A stretch of DNA of 64,000 nt from Leptodactylus fallax (GCA_947044405.1 CAMRHE010000506.1:1112001-1176000), one strand, 5' to 3'. Positions 1 through 11,544 are shown, counted from the stretch's first letter. Program-made: numbers and translations. The notes: a model not told the origin generated them from the letters alone.

Positions 1-1440
1 TTGTTAAGATAGGCCATCAATGTTAAAGTCACAGAAAACCCCATAAATTTAGTTAAAGGCTTCAAGTAAACCAGTTCTGCAAGGTTGTCCACCTCTGGCA
101 TTGGCTTCTCTCCCATAAGGCTACATTCACATCTGTGCTGAAGTCTCCTCTGGAGGAATTTTTTCTCTGCCGGTTTCAGTTTTAAAAATGATGGACACCC
201 GACAGACCCCATTATAGTCAATGGGGTCCACTGGGCTCCCTGTGTAACTGTTATTTTAGCAGTCTGCCTCTCCAGTTGTTGTGGTCCTCCGGTGGATCAG
301 AACAACGGAAAGGATGCACTAATGTGAACCTAATGTATGAGTAAAATGATTAGACTCTTCATTTTCCTCCCCCTGGATCACTGTGGCGGAAAGGGAATGC
401 AGATTATCAGCAGTCTGTTGCAGCTTCTTGCTGACAAATGAATGGGCATGATCAGCAGAATCTGCCACGGATTCCTGTGTGAACATACTCTCAGGCTGCT
501 CTCCTCCTCCTTATCAGACTGTCTTTATAGAATCTGTGTCTGTACTTAGCCTCACACACAGAAGTCTATGGAGAGGGAAGAAGAAGCTGGTTATTGATTT
601 ATTGCCTGATTCTGTGAGAGTCTTATCTTGAAAGATAGCAGTGCCAGAAGAGGTCGCTCACTGTGTAGCAGAGTTGTCTTTTCTAGCAACTTTCTCCTCC
701 CTCAACCCCTCTATAGACTTCTATGTAAAAGTAACTGAACCGGATAAACGGAGAAGGAAACAGATTTTCTTAATAAGGAATATTACAATGTTTCTTATAT
801 TCACCAGTACTATTCATTAATGATATGTGGCCTTATAATTGGAGGTACACATTAAAATAATAACACCCCCAAATGGTTGCCACCCAGCATTTCCTTCTCG
901 TGTAAAGGATTAAACAATTTAATAAAATAATACCAGAAACAACTGAAGGATTTTTAATTTCCGCTACTTATTAATTATTCATAAAAGAGCAAATATTTCT
1001 ATATTTTATGTTTTTAGACAGTTTTATTCTCTCGGGAAATCCTTCAGAGAATTCATCTGCCAACTTTATGGCCGGAATTATTACAATCATGGTTTCTTAT
1101 AAAACCGCATAGAGTCTATAGAGACTTGGCTCTCTTCATGAGATTGCTATACAGCAGATGTTTCCATTATTATGAGTGATGTAACATGGTCTGGTGATAT
1201 GATCCTGGCTCCGTGCTATCTGAAGTCATGCAGTATGAGTATTTCCCACACCATTATTCTGTATACAGCCAAATAAAGTGTTGTTCTGTAGCTTCCGCTG
1301 ACTCACTCAACTATGCGAGCGCCTCAGACTTATTTATTTCTTCATTACTACAACTATGTAGGAGCAGAATATTCTCACAAGACTCATCGCTAATTTGTGC
1401 TTCTTCTATGTTTAGTTGTGTTCCTTTTTACAAGGGTATT
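1..1440. other. Intronic or downstream sequence, nothing recognised
   Basis: This stretch lies 3' of the last FSIP1 exon visible here, so it is probably intron. I read both strands for the missing FSIP1 C-terminal exon and found no splice-bounded segment resembling it. Short open frames here have no family features. About 780-1000 is AT-rich. Confidence 0.5.
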
Positions 1441-1445
1441 TCCAT

Positions 1446-1778
1446 CTGGACATTTATGACTATGTCCATGGAATATGCTATAAATGGCTGATAGATGGGA
1501 AAGGCCGCTATCTCGAGAACGTGGGCCGTGACCCCTGTTTTGCAGCCACAAAAAGGGAGAAATGGCCACACATGTTCGAAGCCGAGCAGACAGTCTTGGC
1601 TATTTTTGGAACTGCTGTACAAGTGAATGAAGGGAACCGCACATGCATGGCAATCTCTTCCTTCACTGCAGCCAAGAAATGGAGTTCAATGATGGGTCGC
1701 AGAAGTGGAACCCACATCAATTGGACATTTATGGCATATACTGTAGATATAGCCATAAATACCCACCTGAGAATACTC
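1446..1778. repeat. MITE-like repeat with a hairpin module at each end
   Basis: Two related modules built on GGACATTTATG, each followed by a complementary ATAAAT-type arm, flank about 250 bp. The right-hand module folds as ATTTATGGCATAT against ATATAGCCATAAAT. The same hairpin type occurs in other MITEs of amphibian genomes. Overlapping open frames on both strands here are by-products of the repeat. No target duplication was resolved. The family is not named. Confidence 0.4.
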
Positions 1779-3010
1779 CTTTGAAGGACACTTTTTTGGT
1801 CTCTGTAAGGATATGCTCACAAGGTATAATTGGGAGATGATTTTGAGGCTTTTTAATCTGTCTCCGTCTGGAATCTGCCTTCCATTGTTTTCAATAGAAG
1901 GAAGCGCCAGACGCTAAATAAAAGAAGCTTCTTGCTTGATCTTGTGCATACTCCGCAGTTGATTCAGTAACAGAACCCGCAGAAAGATACACTGCTGACT
2001 AGCAGAACTTTGGATTTCCGTTGTGGGAAGCACAGAACCAAAATGTGTAGTGGAATTCTGCCTCAAATTCCTCCGCCATGTGAACAGCCCCTAAGGTGTA
2101 TGTGATCCTAAGAATACAATTAATGTATATGCCTGAAGCTTTCCCGTCACATACACCAAAAGCGAATGAATGAACCCTTAAGGCAAAGTTCACATGATGA
2201 GGATTTACTAATTTCAAATCCGAGGCTAACACTTTTCATGTCCCTGTATCCACACGAGAATTATCCTTCATTCTGTGGGGCTTTACACATGGAATCTGCA
2301 AGAGTAATGTGGTACATGTGAACAGGATGTAAAATACTCCGTTTACCTGCACTGGATACAGAACTTTGGTGGGTTTCATGAGGATTTAGGTGCAAAATCA
2401 GCATCTAAATCCCTATCAAGTCCTGTGTGTGAACATATCCTTACAAGACTCATAGCCTTAAAATTCAGGAGTACTTGCAATAAACCTCAGTGCTCCTAGG
2501 GAGTTGTTTGGCTGGGTCACCACAATGAAGAGCTGCTTTAAGTGTCCTTGAAGTTACCTTTGACATAAGGGAAAACTGCAGTGCAAGTAATGAAGTAATG
2601 ATGAGAGTAGGCTTGATCTAGCTTTGCCTGGTCAGGACAATGTCAGATACTTAGATTATTTATTCACTAGGAGATGGTGACTTCATATGTGAAATATTCT
2701 GGCTCTGGATGTAACCTGCTGCTATTTCATTCACCCTCTGAATCATTGATAGTAGCCAGCATTACACCACATAAGCCAATGTGGTTAAGTAAGTAAAAGT
2801 AATAGAGGCCACCTACAATGTGTGCTATTCTGCAGAAAGTGATGAGGAAACCACAAACCAATGAAGCAATGCAGAGATAATATTTTTTTATGGACTGGAA
2901 AATCACCTGGGGTGCAATGGGGGGTGGGCCTGACTTGCCACATTTACCTACAGACAGCTAGAAGTGTTTCGCTTCTCCTCTGGAAGTGCAGCCCAATGCC
3001 AATGTAGCTG
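1779..3010. other. Nothing recognised
   Basis: No gene, terminal inverted repeat or tandem array could be supported. Short ORFs are not backed by splice sites or by family resemblance. Presumed intron of FSIP1. Confidence 0.45.
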
Positions 3011-3224
3011 TTAGGCTGCAGAAACGCAGCTTTTTTTGTAGCAGATTTTTCTACGGTTTTTTGAGCCAAAGACAAGAACGGCTACATAAGGAATGGGAAA
3101 TATATAGGAAGCTCTTATACTTCTACCTGCTGCTAAATCCACTCCTGGCTTTGGCTCAAAAAACCACAGCCAAATCTGCAACAAAAAAAGCTGCGTTTCC
3201 ACAACGTGGGGCCACAGCCTGAAT
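3011..3224. repeat. Foldback MITE, CGCAGC family (F1), copy a
   Basis: Arms of roughly 80-100 bp fold back on each other. The left arm runs from TTAGGCTGCAGAAACGCAGC through a T-run and GAGCCAAAG. The right arm carries CTTTGGCTC, an A-run and GCTGCGTTTCC, ending near GTGGGGCCACAGCC. Further copies lie at 4849, 37947, 49741 and, as a fragment, 63715. The overlapping open frames on both strands are by-products of the palindrome. There is no coding capacity. Confidence 0.8.
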
Positions 3225-3905
3225 AACATTTTTAGCCTCTGTCTGCATTACAGCTGTCATTGCTTCATTGTTTGTGATCATACAGGTAAGTTTCTGCTCC
3301 TATTGACAGCCCCTACATGGAATTATTATGGGTTTGGGGTCATTTTGGATCTGAGAGATTTCTTTTAAGTGACTTATTTAGGCACAAGTCTGGCAGAGTT
3401 TTATGGGCACTATATGGCATAATTGTACATTATATGATTGTATTAGGCACTTTAAGATATACCATAGGGAAAGGCATCAAAAGTAGGAACCTCGAAGGGC
3501 ATCATCCAATCTAAGGCCAGTTCTGACGCTATATTTCCTCGTTCATATGCTCTACCAGCTGAAGAAAAGGGCTGTGTTTAAATCCTTTGCGGGGATGCTC
3601 TAAGTAAATGAAAGATGGCATGAAAATCCAATCAAATTAGGAATATTGCATTGTTTCCATCATAACCGCTATTTTGGTGGAGTGAATTTCTCCTTTAAAA
3701 CAAAACATGTAAAGTGTTAAAATATTATCCTATAGGTAGCGCTATTCTTAAAGTGGCTATGCTGTTCACTAATGTTATGCTGACCTTTCCCTACCACTTA
3801 ATGATATAGGGTGTTTCCATACAACTACTAAAAATGTGAGAGGTGATATCGATGGTCACAGGACAATATGTGTGGGACTAGTGCTATCTTCCATCAGGAT
3901 CACTG
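3225..3905. other. Nothing recognised
   Basis: No supported gene or repeat boundary. There is some AT-rich sequence and short ORFs only. Presumed FSIP1 intron. Confidence 0.45.
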
Positions 3906-4133
3906 ATGTGTTGCAGCGCTGGAGTCCTGGGTTCGAATCCTACCAAGGACGACATCTGCAAGGAGTTTGTATGTTCTCCCTGTGCTTCTGTAGGTTTTAC
4001 TCCCACACTTCAAAGACATACTGATAGGGAATGTAGATTGTGAGCCCTATATGGGACAGTGACTAACAATGTCTGTAAACCCCTGCGGAATATGATGGTG
4101 CTATATAAGTAAGTGACAAAATAATAATAAATA
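3906..4133 (+). repeat. tRNA-derived SINE, 5'-truncated (SINE1 copy a)
   Basis: The sequence GGGTTCGAATCC near 3930 is a pol III B box as in tRNA genes. It is followed by a non-tRNA body containing ACATCTGCAAGGAGTTTGTA and TCCCACACTTCAAAGACATA, then GCTATATAAGTAAGTGAC and an A-rich AATAATAATAAA tail. A clear A box is missing, so the 5' end is truncated. Two relatives occur at 17731 and 37320. The body resembles LINE2-type tails used by vertebrate SINEs, but that assignment is from general knowledge and was not searched. Confidence 0.8.
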
Positions 4134-4394
4134 CCTTAAGTGTGTGCCTGTACATTTTACAATTACTATTGACATAAGATAATACATTATGATAAAAGTT
4201 CCCCTAAGGAGACTAAAGAAATGTTTAAAAAATGTACATAACATAAACAATGCTAAAAAATAACTTTGACACAAGAAAGGTATGTTTACTTTGTAACTAA
4301 CCGACCGTAATACACCATATAAATAGTGATTTTGGGGGTGGTAGACACATTTTAAAAATAAAAAAGTTATGGAACATGAGAAGACAAGAAGTGG

Positions 4395-4840
4395 TCATTA
4401 AAGTGGTATTGTAATTGAAGATCTATGGGGGGTCCATCTGCCGATCAGCTGTTTCAAGTGGCACTTCATGGGCCATACTACTTCACATTTATCGGTCACA
4501 TAGCCTGCTCACAGCTCAGTTCCATTCAAGTGAATGGGCTAAGCTGAAATACCAAGCACAGCTACTGCACAAATATATGGGGCTGTGTCCTCAGGCACAT
4601 GTGGTTTTACATACCGGTAGAAAGCTGACAGCGCACTGAATTCAGCGCACTGCCGGCTTTCCCAGTATGTGCCCGGGGCTGAAGATATCGGTGGTGTAAG
4701 TTTCATGGTTTACTGTCAGAAAGGTGTTCCTGACAGTCTAGCTGCGCTGTGAGGAACTCCCCTCTCTCTGTACTCGTCTATAGCGCTGTACTGTCAGAGG
4801 GGGCGTTCCTTATAGGTCATCATTTATTTAGCCTGGAGCA
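4395..4840. repeat. Degenerate MITE pieces related to the 13527-14032 element
   Basis: Blocks around 4600-4840 (ACCGGTAGAAAGCTGACAGC, CTGTACTGTCAGAGGGGGCG) match the inner parts of the large palindromic MITE at 13527-14032. The CGATCAGCTGTTTCAAG block near 4440 recurs in the TTAA MITEs at 22850 and 43464. The boundaries are not clean, so this is probably several decayed insertions. Confidence 0.5.
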
Positions 4841-4848
4841 CTTCTTCA

Positions 4849-5049
4849 GACTAAGCCCCCATGTTGCAGAAAAGCTGCTTTTTATGTTGCAGATTTTGCT
4901 GCAGTTTTTTGAGCCAAAGTCAAAAGGAATGAGAAATATAAAGGAAGCACTTATACCTTCCTTTCCGTTAAATACACTCCTGGCTCAAAAAATGCAGCTA
5001 AATCTGCTACAAAAAAAAGCAGCTTTTCCATAATGTGGGGCTTTAGCCT
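4849..5049. repeat. Foldback MITE, F1 family, copy b
   Basis: It begins near ACTAAGCCCCCATGTTGCAG and ends CATAATGTGGGGCTTTAGCC. The arms pair through the GAGCCAAAG / TGGCTC core. It abuts a sequence (TCAAAGAGGTTTTACC) that resembles a TTAAAGGGG-type MITE end, the same arrangement seen at 35852, 37946 and 43463. Confidence 0.75.
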
Positions 5050-5105
5050 CAAAGAGGTTTTACCAAGTATTAAACTAGGTGTCCTGACACTAGACACGTT
5101 TGGCT

Positions 5106-5554
5106 TTAAAGGGGTTTAACTTTCACCACCTCCACCAATTCCAGTTCTTAGTATCTGCTAATAGTCGCTGCTCCACTTATTACAGCACAGCTGGATTTTT
5201 TTCTCTAGCACTCACTGTTCCCAGGTAACAAGCACAGGTAGTTTTGGTGCCTGATGTGCTATTTAAGCTCTGTAATGTCAAGTGGGCGGTGTCAGGCAGG
5301 AGGTGTGATTCTTTCTCCAGAGGCAGCCAGTGTCAGAGCTCAGAATCACACCCCTTGTCTGCTCCTGCCTGACACCCCCTCCTGACAGTACAGAGCCTAA
5401 ATAGCACATCAGGCACCAAAACTAACAGCATTGATTGCTCAGGAACGGTGAGGGCTATGGAAAAAATTCCAACTGTACTGGAATCAGTGGAGCAGCAGCT
5501 ATTAAATGCTGTAAAGAGCTGGACTTTTTGGAGGTGGTGAAAGGTCGTTTTTAA
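5106..5554. repeat. TTAA-flanked foldback MITE (T2/Kolobok-like)
   Basis: The left end TTAAAGGGGTTTAACTTTC is followed by ACCACCTCCA. The right end TGGAGGTGGTGAAAGGTCG runs into TTAA. Inner blocks pair too: CAGGCACCAAAAC with GTTTTGGTGCCTG, and GGAGCAGCAGC with GCTGCTCC. TTAA duplications and TTAAAGG-type ends are known for Xenopus T2 MITEs of the Kolobok group. The family name is inferred from that. No coding capacity. Confidence 0.75.
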
Positions 5555-6129
5555 CACTTTATATCCACATGACAGGTAACTCGTGTACTATCGGTCCCTT
5601 GTCGCCTCATATGAATGGAGTGACAAATGAACATGACCAATACCACTATATTTATCACTACAAACTGGGTACAGTGCTTAGCTATCTCCAATAGCCTCAC
5701 AGAACCTAATGGATCAGCAATGAAAATGCACAACCTATGCTTCATTCAAACAAGGGACTTGGGACCTCTGCTATTGCGGTCAAAGAGGTCAGACCCCCAC
5801 TGATCAGATACATATCCTCTAACCTGTGGATTGAGGATAACTTTAATTTAAGGCAAAAAAAAAATCCCAGTCATTGAGTTGTGATTCCTAGATATGGGCT
5901 AGAAACTTTGCTGAGGAAACTGTTCTTCCATAAGTGAAATGTATGGGCCTTTAATGAGGGATCTGGTAATAATTATCAGGTTCACCCCTGGAATATAATG
6001 CATAGTCTGTCTCCTTCTCACTTGTATATCATGTCCCCCTGCCCCATTACTCGTCATGGAGAGACACAGAGACATTGTGCGGAGGATCGGGCGAATGTTG
6101 ATGCTATGAGATCTGGACAGATGACTCAC

Positions 6130-6307
6130 TCGGCAGCGAGCTATAGCCAGAGACTGATGTTATAGTGCTGCTGCTTCTCTGGATGTCCTCAAGACGCTGC
6201 TCGATTTCCTTCAGACGTGTCTTCTGTTCTCGCAGCTCCTTTGTGTAACGTAAAACTTTCTCCCCCGGTTCAGTCTCCAGGTTCCCAAACTTGACCGCCG
6301 AAACTTC
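6130..6307 (-). CDS. fsip1: FSIP1 coding exon 10 (last visible), coiled-coil segment
   Basis: The acceptor is CTCCTTTTCAG just above 6307. The donor reads CCGA followed by GTGAGTCAT at 6130/6129. The exon is 178 nt: 59 codons plus one base, entering in phase 0. The product carries EPGEKVLRYTKELREQKTR and RLKEIEQRLEDIQ, a charged heptad-like stretch that corresponds to the conserved PGEKILRNTKEQ block of mammalian FSIP1. A serine-rich tail follows (SSSTITSVSGYSSLP). Because the exon ends on a strong donor in phase 1, at least one more exon must lie left of position 1. The intron separating it from exon 9 is about 14 kb and full of transposons. Confidence 0.88.
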
Positions 6308-6717
6308 CTGAAAAGGAGGTGAAGAGAAGATAATACAATGGAGGATGTGTTGGATGAGTCACTTCAGCATCTTACATACTTCCTGTAAATGAGTGCTAGT
6401 ATTCTCCAGACATCTTACAAGAGAAGCAGCTGTGCATGGAAGCCATGTTTATATAGAATATAGCACATATACAAAGACCATGAACAGCGGTGTAATAATT
6501 CCATACTGGACATGCAAACCTGTCTTCAGTACATTCCAGGCCAACATCATGGTATTCATAGCTCTACCAAGTATGGTATACTGATATCAGAGGGCATACC
6601 AGCTCCATTTTATAATCATCATAATATATGCGGCAGGGGGGTTCGGTACAGTACTGTACTTATAATGTACAGTAATGAAGTACACAGCACTATAGCAAAA
6701 AAGTTTTTCACTATATA
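6308..6717. other. Intron sequence, nothing recognised
   Basis: Start of the roughly 14-kb intron between FSIP1 exons 9 and 10. No repeat boundary or coding segment is supported before the Tc1 element begins at 6718. Confidence 0.6.
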
Positions 6718-8336
6718 CAGTACAGACCAAAAGTTTGGACACACCTTCTCATTCCAAGAGTTTTCTGTATTTTCATGACTATAAAAATTGTAGATTCACA
6801 CTGAAGGCATCAAAACTATGAATTAACACATGTGGAATTATATACTTAACAAAAAAGTGTGAAACAACTGAAAATATGTCTTATATTCTAGGTTCTTCAA
6901 AGTAGCCACCTTTTGCTTTGATTACTGCTTTGCACACTCTTGGCATTCTCTTGATGAGCTTCAAGAGGTAGTCACCTGAAATGGTCTTCCAACAGTCTTG
7001 AAGGAGTTCCCAGAGATGCTTAGCACTTGTTGGCCCTTTTGCCTTCACTCTGCGGTCCAGCTCACCCCAAACCATCTGGACTGGGTTCAGGTCTGGTGAC
7101 TGTGGAGGCCAGGTCATCTGGCGTAGCACCCCATCACTCTCCTCCTTGGTCAAATAGCCCTTACACAGTCTGGAGGTGTGTTTGGGGTCATTGTCCTGTT
7201 GAAAAATAAATGATGGTCCAACCAAACGCAAACCAGATGGAATAGCATGCCGCTGCAAGATGCTGTGGTAACCATGCTGGTTCAGTATTCCTTCAATTTT
7301 GAATAAATCCCCAACAGTGTCACCAGCAAAGCACCCCCACACTATCACACCTCCTCCTCCATGCTTCACGGTGGGAACCAGGCATGTAGAGTCCATTCGT
7401 TCTCCTTTTCTGCGTCTCACAAAGACACGGTGGTTGGAACCAAAGATCTCAAATTTGGACTCATCATACCAAAGCACAGATTTCCACAGGTCTAATGTCC
7501 ATTCCTTGTGTTCTTTAGCCCAAACAAGTCTCTTCTGCTTGTTGCCTGTCCTTAGCAGTGGTTTCCTTTACCATGAAGGCCTGCTGCACACAGTCTCATC
7601 TTAACAGTTGTTGTAGAGATGTGTCTGCTGCTAGAACTCTGTGTGGCATTGACCTGGTCTCTAATCTGAGCTGTTGTTAACCTGCGATTTCTGAGGCTGG
7701 TGACTCGGATGAACTTATCCTCCGCAGCAGAGGTGACTCTTGGTCTTCCTTTCCTGGGGCGGTCCTCATGTGAGCCAGTTTCTTAGTAGCGCTTGATGGT
7801 TCTGGCCACTGCACTTGGGGACACTTTCAAAGTTTTCCCAATTTTTCGAACTGACTGACCTTCATTTCTTAAAGTAATGATGGCCACTCGTTTTTCTTTA
7901 CTTAGCTGCTTTTTCTTGCCATAATACAAATTCTAACACTCCATTCAGTAGGACTATCAGCTGTGTATCCACCTGACTTCTGAACAACACAACTGATAGT
8001 CCCAATCCCATTTATAAGGCAAGAAATCCCACTTATTAAACCTGACAGGGCACACCTGTGAAGTGAAAACCATTTCAGGTGACTACCTCTTGAAGCTCAT
8101 CAAGAGAATGCCAAGAGTGTGCAAAGCAGTAATCAAAGCAAAAGGTGGCTACTTTGAAGAACCTAGAATATAAGACATATTTTCAGTTGTTTTACACTTT
8201 TTTGTTAAGTATATAATTCCACATGTGTTAATTCATAGTTTTGATGCCTTCAGTGTGAATCTACAATTTTTATAGTCATGAAAATACAGAAAACTCTTGG
8301 AATGAGAAGGTGTGTCCAAACTTTTGGTCTGTACTG
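6718..8336 (-). mobile_element. Tc1-type transposon, DD38E spacing (element A)
   Basis: The ends are CAGTACAGACCAAAAGTTTG and its complement, inserted at TA (6716-6717 and 8337-8338), the Tc1/mariner target. The terminal inverted repeats are about 268 bp (6718-6985 and 8069-8336), with one mismatch seen by eye. The 5' repeat includes a copy of the last ~30 codons of the transposase, because the 3' repeat overlaps the end of the reading frame. The spacing between the second catalytic Asp and the third catalytic position is 38 residues, as in the Intruder (DD38E) group of Tc1 relatives. That group name is inferred. Confidence 0.92.
6881..7922 (-). pseudogene. Broken Tc1 transposase (DD38E type)
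   Basis: A DDE transposase that once moved element A. The C-terminal 198 residues are open (7477-6881) and show LWYDESKFEIFGS (first Asp), GGGGVIVWGCFAGD, FIFQQDNDPKH (second Asp) and QSPDLNPVQMVWGELD. In Tc1 relatives the NPVQ position is NPIE, so the third catalytic residue has become Gln. The N-terminal helix-turn-helix region is recognisable in pieces (KEKRVAIITLRNEGQSVRKI) but is broken by a frameshift just after the ATG at 7922, a stop near 7783 and another frame change near 7570. It cannot make an active enzyme. Confidence 0.9.
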
Positions 8337-8639
8337 TACATATATAGTCATTCCATAATAATGTAGGACAATGGTGAGCCCCCAAAACAGCACCCTGTAT
8401 TTAGCCTATGGAGCGGCTGTCAAATGACATGTTGGTTCAGCAGGGGTGAAAGTGAATACTCCAGGGCTTCTCTCCTCTAGGGGTAATTTCAGTTTCACAA
8501 TATTGATGCCCTATTAGCTCTTGGAATGATCTAAGTTGGTGCTCTTGGGTGTGTATGTCTACTTAGTATGTAGGGTATTCAAGTGAATATGGCAAAGCTG
8601 TACTACCCTGCACCACCACTACTAAGAAGACAGCATGTA
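8337..8639. other. Short spacer between two Tc1 elements
   Basis: About 300 bp of unassigned intron sequence between element A and element B. No feature seen. Confidence 0.6.
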
Positions 8640-10205
8640 CAGTCATGGCCAAAAGTTTTGAGAATGACACAAATATTATATTTTCACATGATCTGCTGCC
8701 CTCTGGTTTTTATGTGTGTTTGTCAGATGTTTTTATCACATACAGAAATAGAATTGCATTCATATTATGAGTAACAGAAGCTTATATTGACAGTTAGAAT
8801 GAGTTAATGCAGCAAGTCAATATTTGAAGTGTTGACCCTTCTTCTTCAGGACCTCTGCAATTCTCCCTGGCATGCTCTCAATCAACTTCTGGACCAAATC
8901 CTGACTGATAGCAGTCCATTCTTGCAGAATCAATGCTTTAATTTTGTCTGAATTTGTTGGTTTTTGTTTGTCCACCCGTCTCTTGATGATTGACCACAAG
9001 TTCTCAATGGGATTAAGATCTGGGGAGTTTCCAGGCCATGGACCCAAAATCTCTATGTTTTGTTCCCTGAGCCATTTAGTTATCACCTTTGCTTTATGGC
9101 AAGGTGCTCCATCATGCTGGAAAAGCATTGTTGAGCGCCAAACTGCTCTTGGACGGTTGGGAGAAGTTGCTCTTGGAGGACATTCTGGTACCATTCTTTA
9201 TTCATGGCTGTGTTTTCAGGCAAGACTGTGAGAGAGCCGATTCCCTTGGCTGAGAAGCAACCCCACACATGAATGGTTTCAGGATGCTTTACAGTTGGCA
9301 TGAGACAAGACTGGTGGTAGCGCTCACCTCTTCTTCTCCGAATAAGCTGTTTTCCAGATGTTCCAAACAATCGAAAAGGGGATTCATCAGAGAAAATGAC
9401 TTTACCCCAGTCCTCAGCAGTCCACTCCCTGTACCTTTTGCAGAATATCAGTCTGTCCCTGATGTCTTTTCTGGAGAGAAGTGGCTTCTTTGCTGCCCTC
9501 CTTGAGACCAGGCCTTGCTCCAAGAGTCTCCGCCTCACAGTGCGTGCAGATGCACTCACACCTGCCTGCTGCCATTCCTCAACAAGCTCTGCACTGCTGG
9601 TAGCCCGATCCCGCAGCTGAAACACTTTTAAGAGACGGTCCTGCCGCTTGCTGGTCTTTCTTGGGCGCCCTGGAGCCTTTTTGGCACCAATGGAACCTCT
9701 CTCCTTGAAGTTCTTGATGATGCGATAGATTGTTGACTGAGGTGCAATCTTTCTAGCTGCAATACTCTTCCCAGTTAGGCCATTTTTGTGCAGTGCAATG
9801 ATGACTGCACGTGTTTCTTTAGAGATAACCATGGTTAACAGAAGAGAAACAATGATGGCAAGCACCAGCCTCCTTTTAAAGTGTCCAGTGGTGTCATTCT
9901 TACTTAATCATGACAGATTGATCTCCAGCCCTGTCCTCATCAACACCCACACCTGTGTTAATGGAGCAATCACTGAAACGATGTTAGGTGGTCCTTTTAA
10001 GGCAGGGCTGCAATGATGTTGAAATGTGTTTTGGGGGATAAAGTTCATTTTCTAGGCAAATATTGACTTTGCAAGTAATTGCTCTTAAGCTGATCACTCT
10101 TTATAACATTCTGGAGTATATGCAAATTGCCATTAGAAAAACTGAAGCAGTAGACTTTGTAAAAATTAATATTTGTATCATTCTCAAAACTTTTGGCCAT
10201 GACTG
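8640..10205 (-). mobile_element. Tc1-type transposon, DD35E spacing (element B)
   Basis: The ends are CAGTCATGGCCAAAAGTTTT and its complement. The left side abuts TA at 8638-8639; the right flank is GA where TA would be expected, so that side has mutated. Inner copies of a related motif (GCAAGTCAATATTTG near 8813 and GCAAATATTGACTTTGC near 10057) suggest an IR/DR arrangement. The transposase lies on the minus strand. Spacing between the second Asp and the Glu is 35 residues, as in the Traveler (DD35E) group. That family name is inferred. Confidence 0.92.
8817..9832 (-). pseudogene. Nearly intact Tc1 transposase (DD35E) with one frameshift
   Basis: A DDE transposase of about 338 codons. The start at 9832 (MVISKETRAVIIALHKNG) is preferred over an upstream ATG because it begins at the helix-turn-helix part. 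Visible parts are a paired-type DNA-binding region (GKSIAARKIAPQSTIYRI), the linker GRPRKTSKRQ, then VIFSDESPFRLFG (first Asp), HVWGCFSAKGIG, LFQHDGAPCHKAK (second Asp) and NSPDLNPIENLWSI (Glu). All three catalytic residues are present. The frame shifts between CF and FQHD near 9127-9135, consistent with loss of one T from a T-run. That is the only lesion I could find by reading. It reaches a normal C-terminus with stop at 8817. Confidence 0.9.
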
Positions 10206-10214
10206 GAGGTAGAC

Positions 10215-10392
10215 CAGTCTTTCCCATCCAGACTCAGGGGACCCCTGGTAAATAGAAAATCTCCTTGGGGCACCATTGACAAATAACTTTTACCAAAACA
10301 CAAAAAAAACGTCCTAAAGAAAACAGGTCCTCCCAGTCAGAGTTTTGCGGCCCCCTGACAGGTTTCCAAGGCACCCCTGATGGGAACCACTG
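10215..10392. mobile_element. hAT-type MITE
   Basis: Ends CAGTCTTTCCCATCC...GGGAACCACTG are imperfect inverted repeats, with GACTCAGGGGACCCC against GGCACCCCTGA further in. It is flanked by AGGTAGAC (10207-10214) and AGGGAGAC (10393-10400), an 8-bp target duplication with one difference, as expected for hAT elements. It sits 10 bp from the end of element B. No coding capacity. Confidence 0.7.
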
Positions 10393-10493
10393 AGGGAGAC
10401 ATACCTATGTAAACCATAGAGAAGTGCACTCTCTTCCAATGTTTGATCAGAACTTGAGCCATCCATGTATTATATGAATGTCCAGTAAAGAAA

Positions 10494-10795
10494 GTCACCA
10501 GAACCCAGCATATCAACCCAGCCTCGCAGATAGATAGGTTAGGGTCACCAGAACCCAGCATATCAACCCAGCCTCACAGATAGATAGGTTATCGTCACCT
10601 GAATCAAACAGAGTACTCCCCTTGTGAATCGCTACCTCTGTTGCCAAGATATCACCATTTTTTTGTTACTATACAAATAAACACTTTGGAGAAATGGAGG
10701 CACAAGAGGAAAACACTGTGATTCAGGAGACCCTAACCTATCTATCTGGGTGGCTGGGTTGATATGATGGGTTCTGGTGATAGAATCCTTTTAAG
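10494..10795. repeat. 50-bp tandem duplication inside a foldback repeat
   Basis: Two 50-bp units starting GTCACCAGAACCCAGCATAT at 10494 and 10544, plus a partial third at 10594. The complementary block (CTGGGTTGATATGATGGGTT, then CTGGTGATAGAATCC) lies at 10745-10795. The whole is a foldback element whose left arm has been tandemly duplicated. Confidence 0.65.
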
Positions 10796-11531
10796 TTGAA
10801 TGATCCCTATAGTATACTACAATTTTGTTGCAGGGGTAGATATGGGGGAAATATCTGGCTGGCCACAGCTTTCCCCAGCAAAATCAGCTGCAAGATGAGA
10901 TGAGCCCCTTAAAGAGCTATTTCTGAAGGCCTTCTAGATGGCAGACATTAGCACTCCTTATCTTGATTCACCAGACACATACTGTAAATTGATGCTAGAG
11001 ATAGTCAATACTGACACCTTAGGTTTCCTAAGACAATGCAGTTTTATATGCTATTCAGGGTCTGCAGAAAGCAGGGTGATAATTCTAATGGCAGCCATTA
11101 GTAGTCACCCAGTATTTACTGTGACTGCGAATGGAACAGGGCAAATATAATCTTATTATGTGCAGTGTTTTCTGTATAGTCTTATAAAATGAAGCCTGTT
11201 CTATATAGTCTTATGATGTCTAGAATTCATTCCTGTGAAGTTTTATTATTTCACGCTCTCCTGAATCGCCTCATTCATCCTATGGACTCATTCATCATCT
11301 AGTAGCTGCACCCGCAGGAACCTCTGGTTTTTATTTCCTTTCCAAATTCTCTGTGTGGGAGAACAAAATAATTCACAAATGGCTGAATAATAGGTTAATA
11401 TATACAGAATAATGGTCGCTTACTGTAAATTAGAAAAAAATATTAGGAGTCACCAAGGAGTTTTGCGGCCAGATAGACGTACAAGGCTGCCGGCGATGTG
11501 CTCTTGTTGAAGAGGGAGCTAGATGTCTGTC
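10796..11531. other. Intron sequence, nothing recognised
   Basis: No supported gene or repeat. Short frames only. Confidence 0.5.
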
Positions 11532-11544
11532 AGTGACTATTACT

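Noticed and set aside
1..6129. Search for the missing FSIP1 C-terminal exon, and for a neighbouring gene such as THBS1
   Set aside because: No splice-bounded segment resembled either. Absence here is expected, because FSIP1 is a long gene in other vertebrates.
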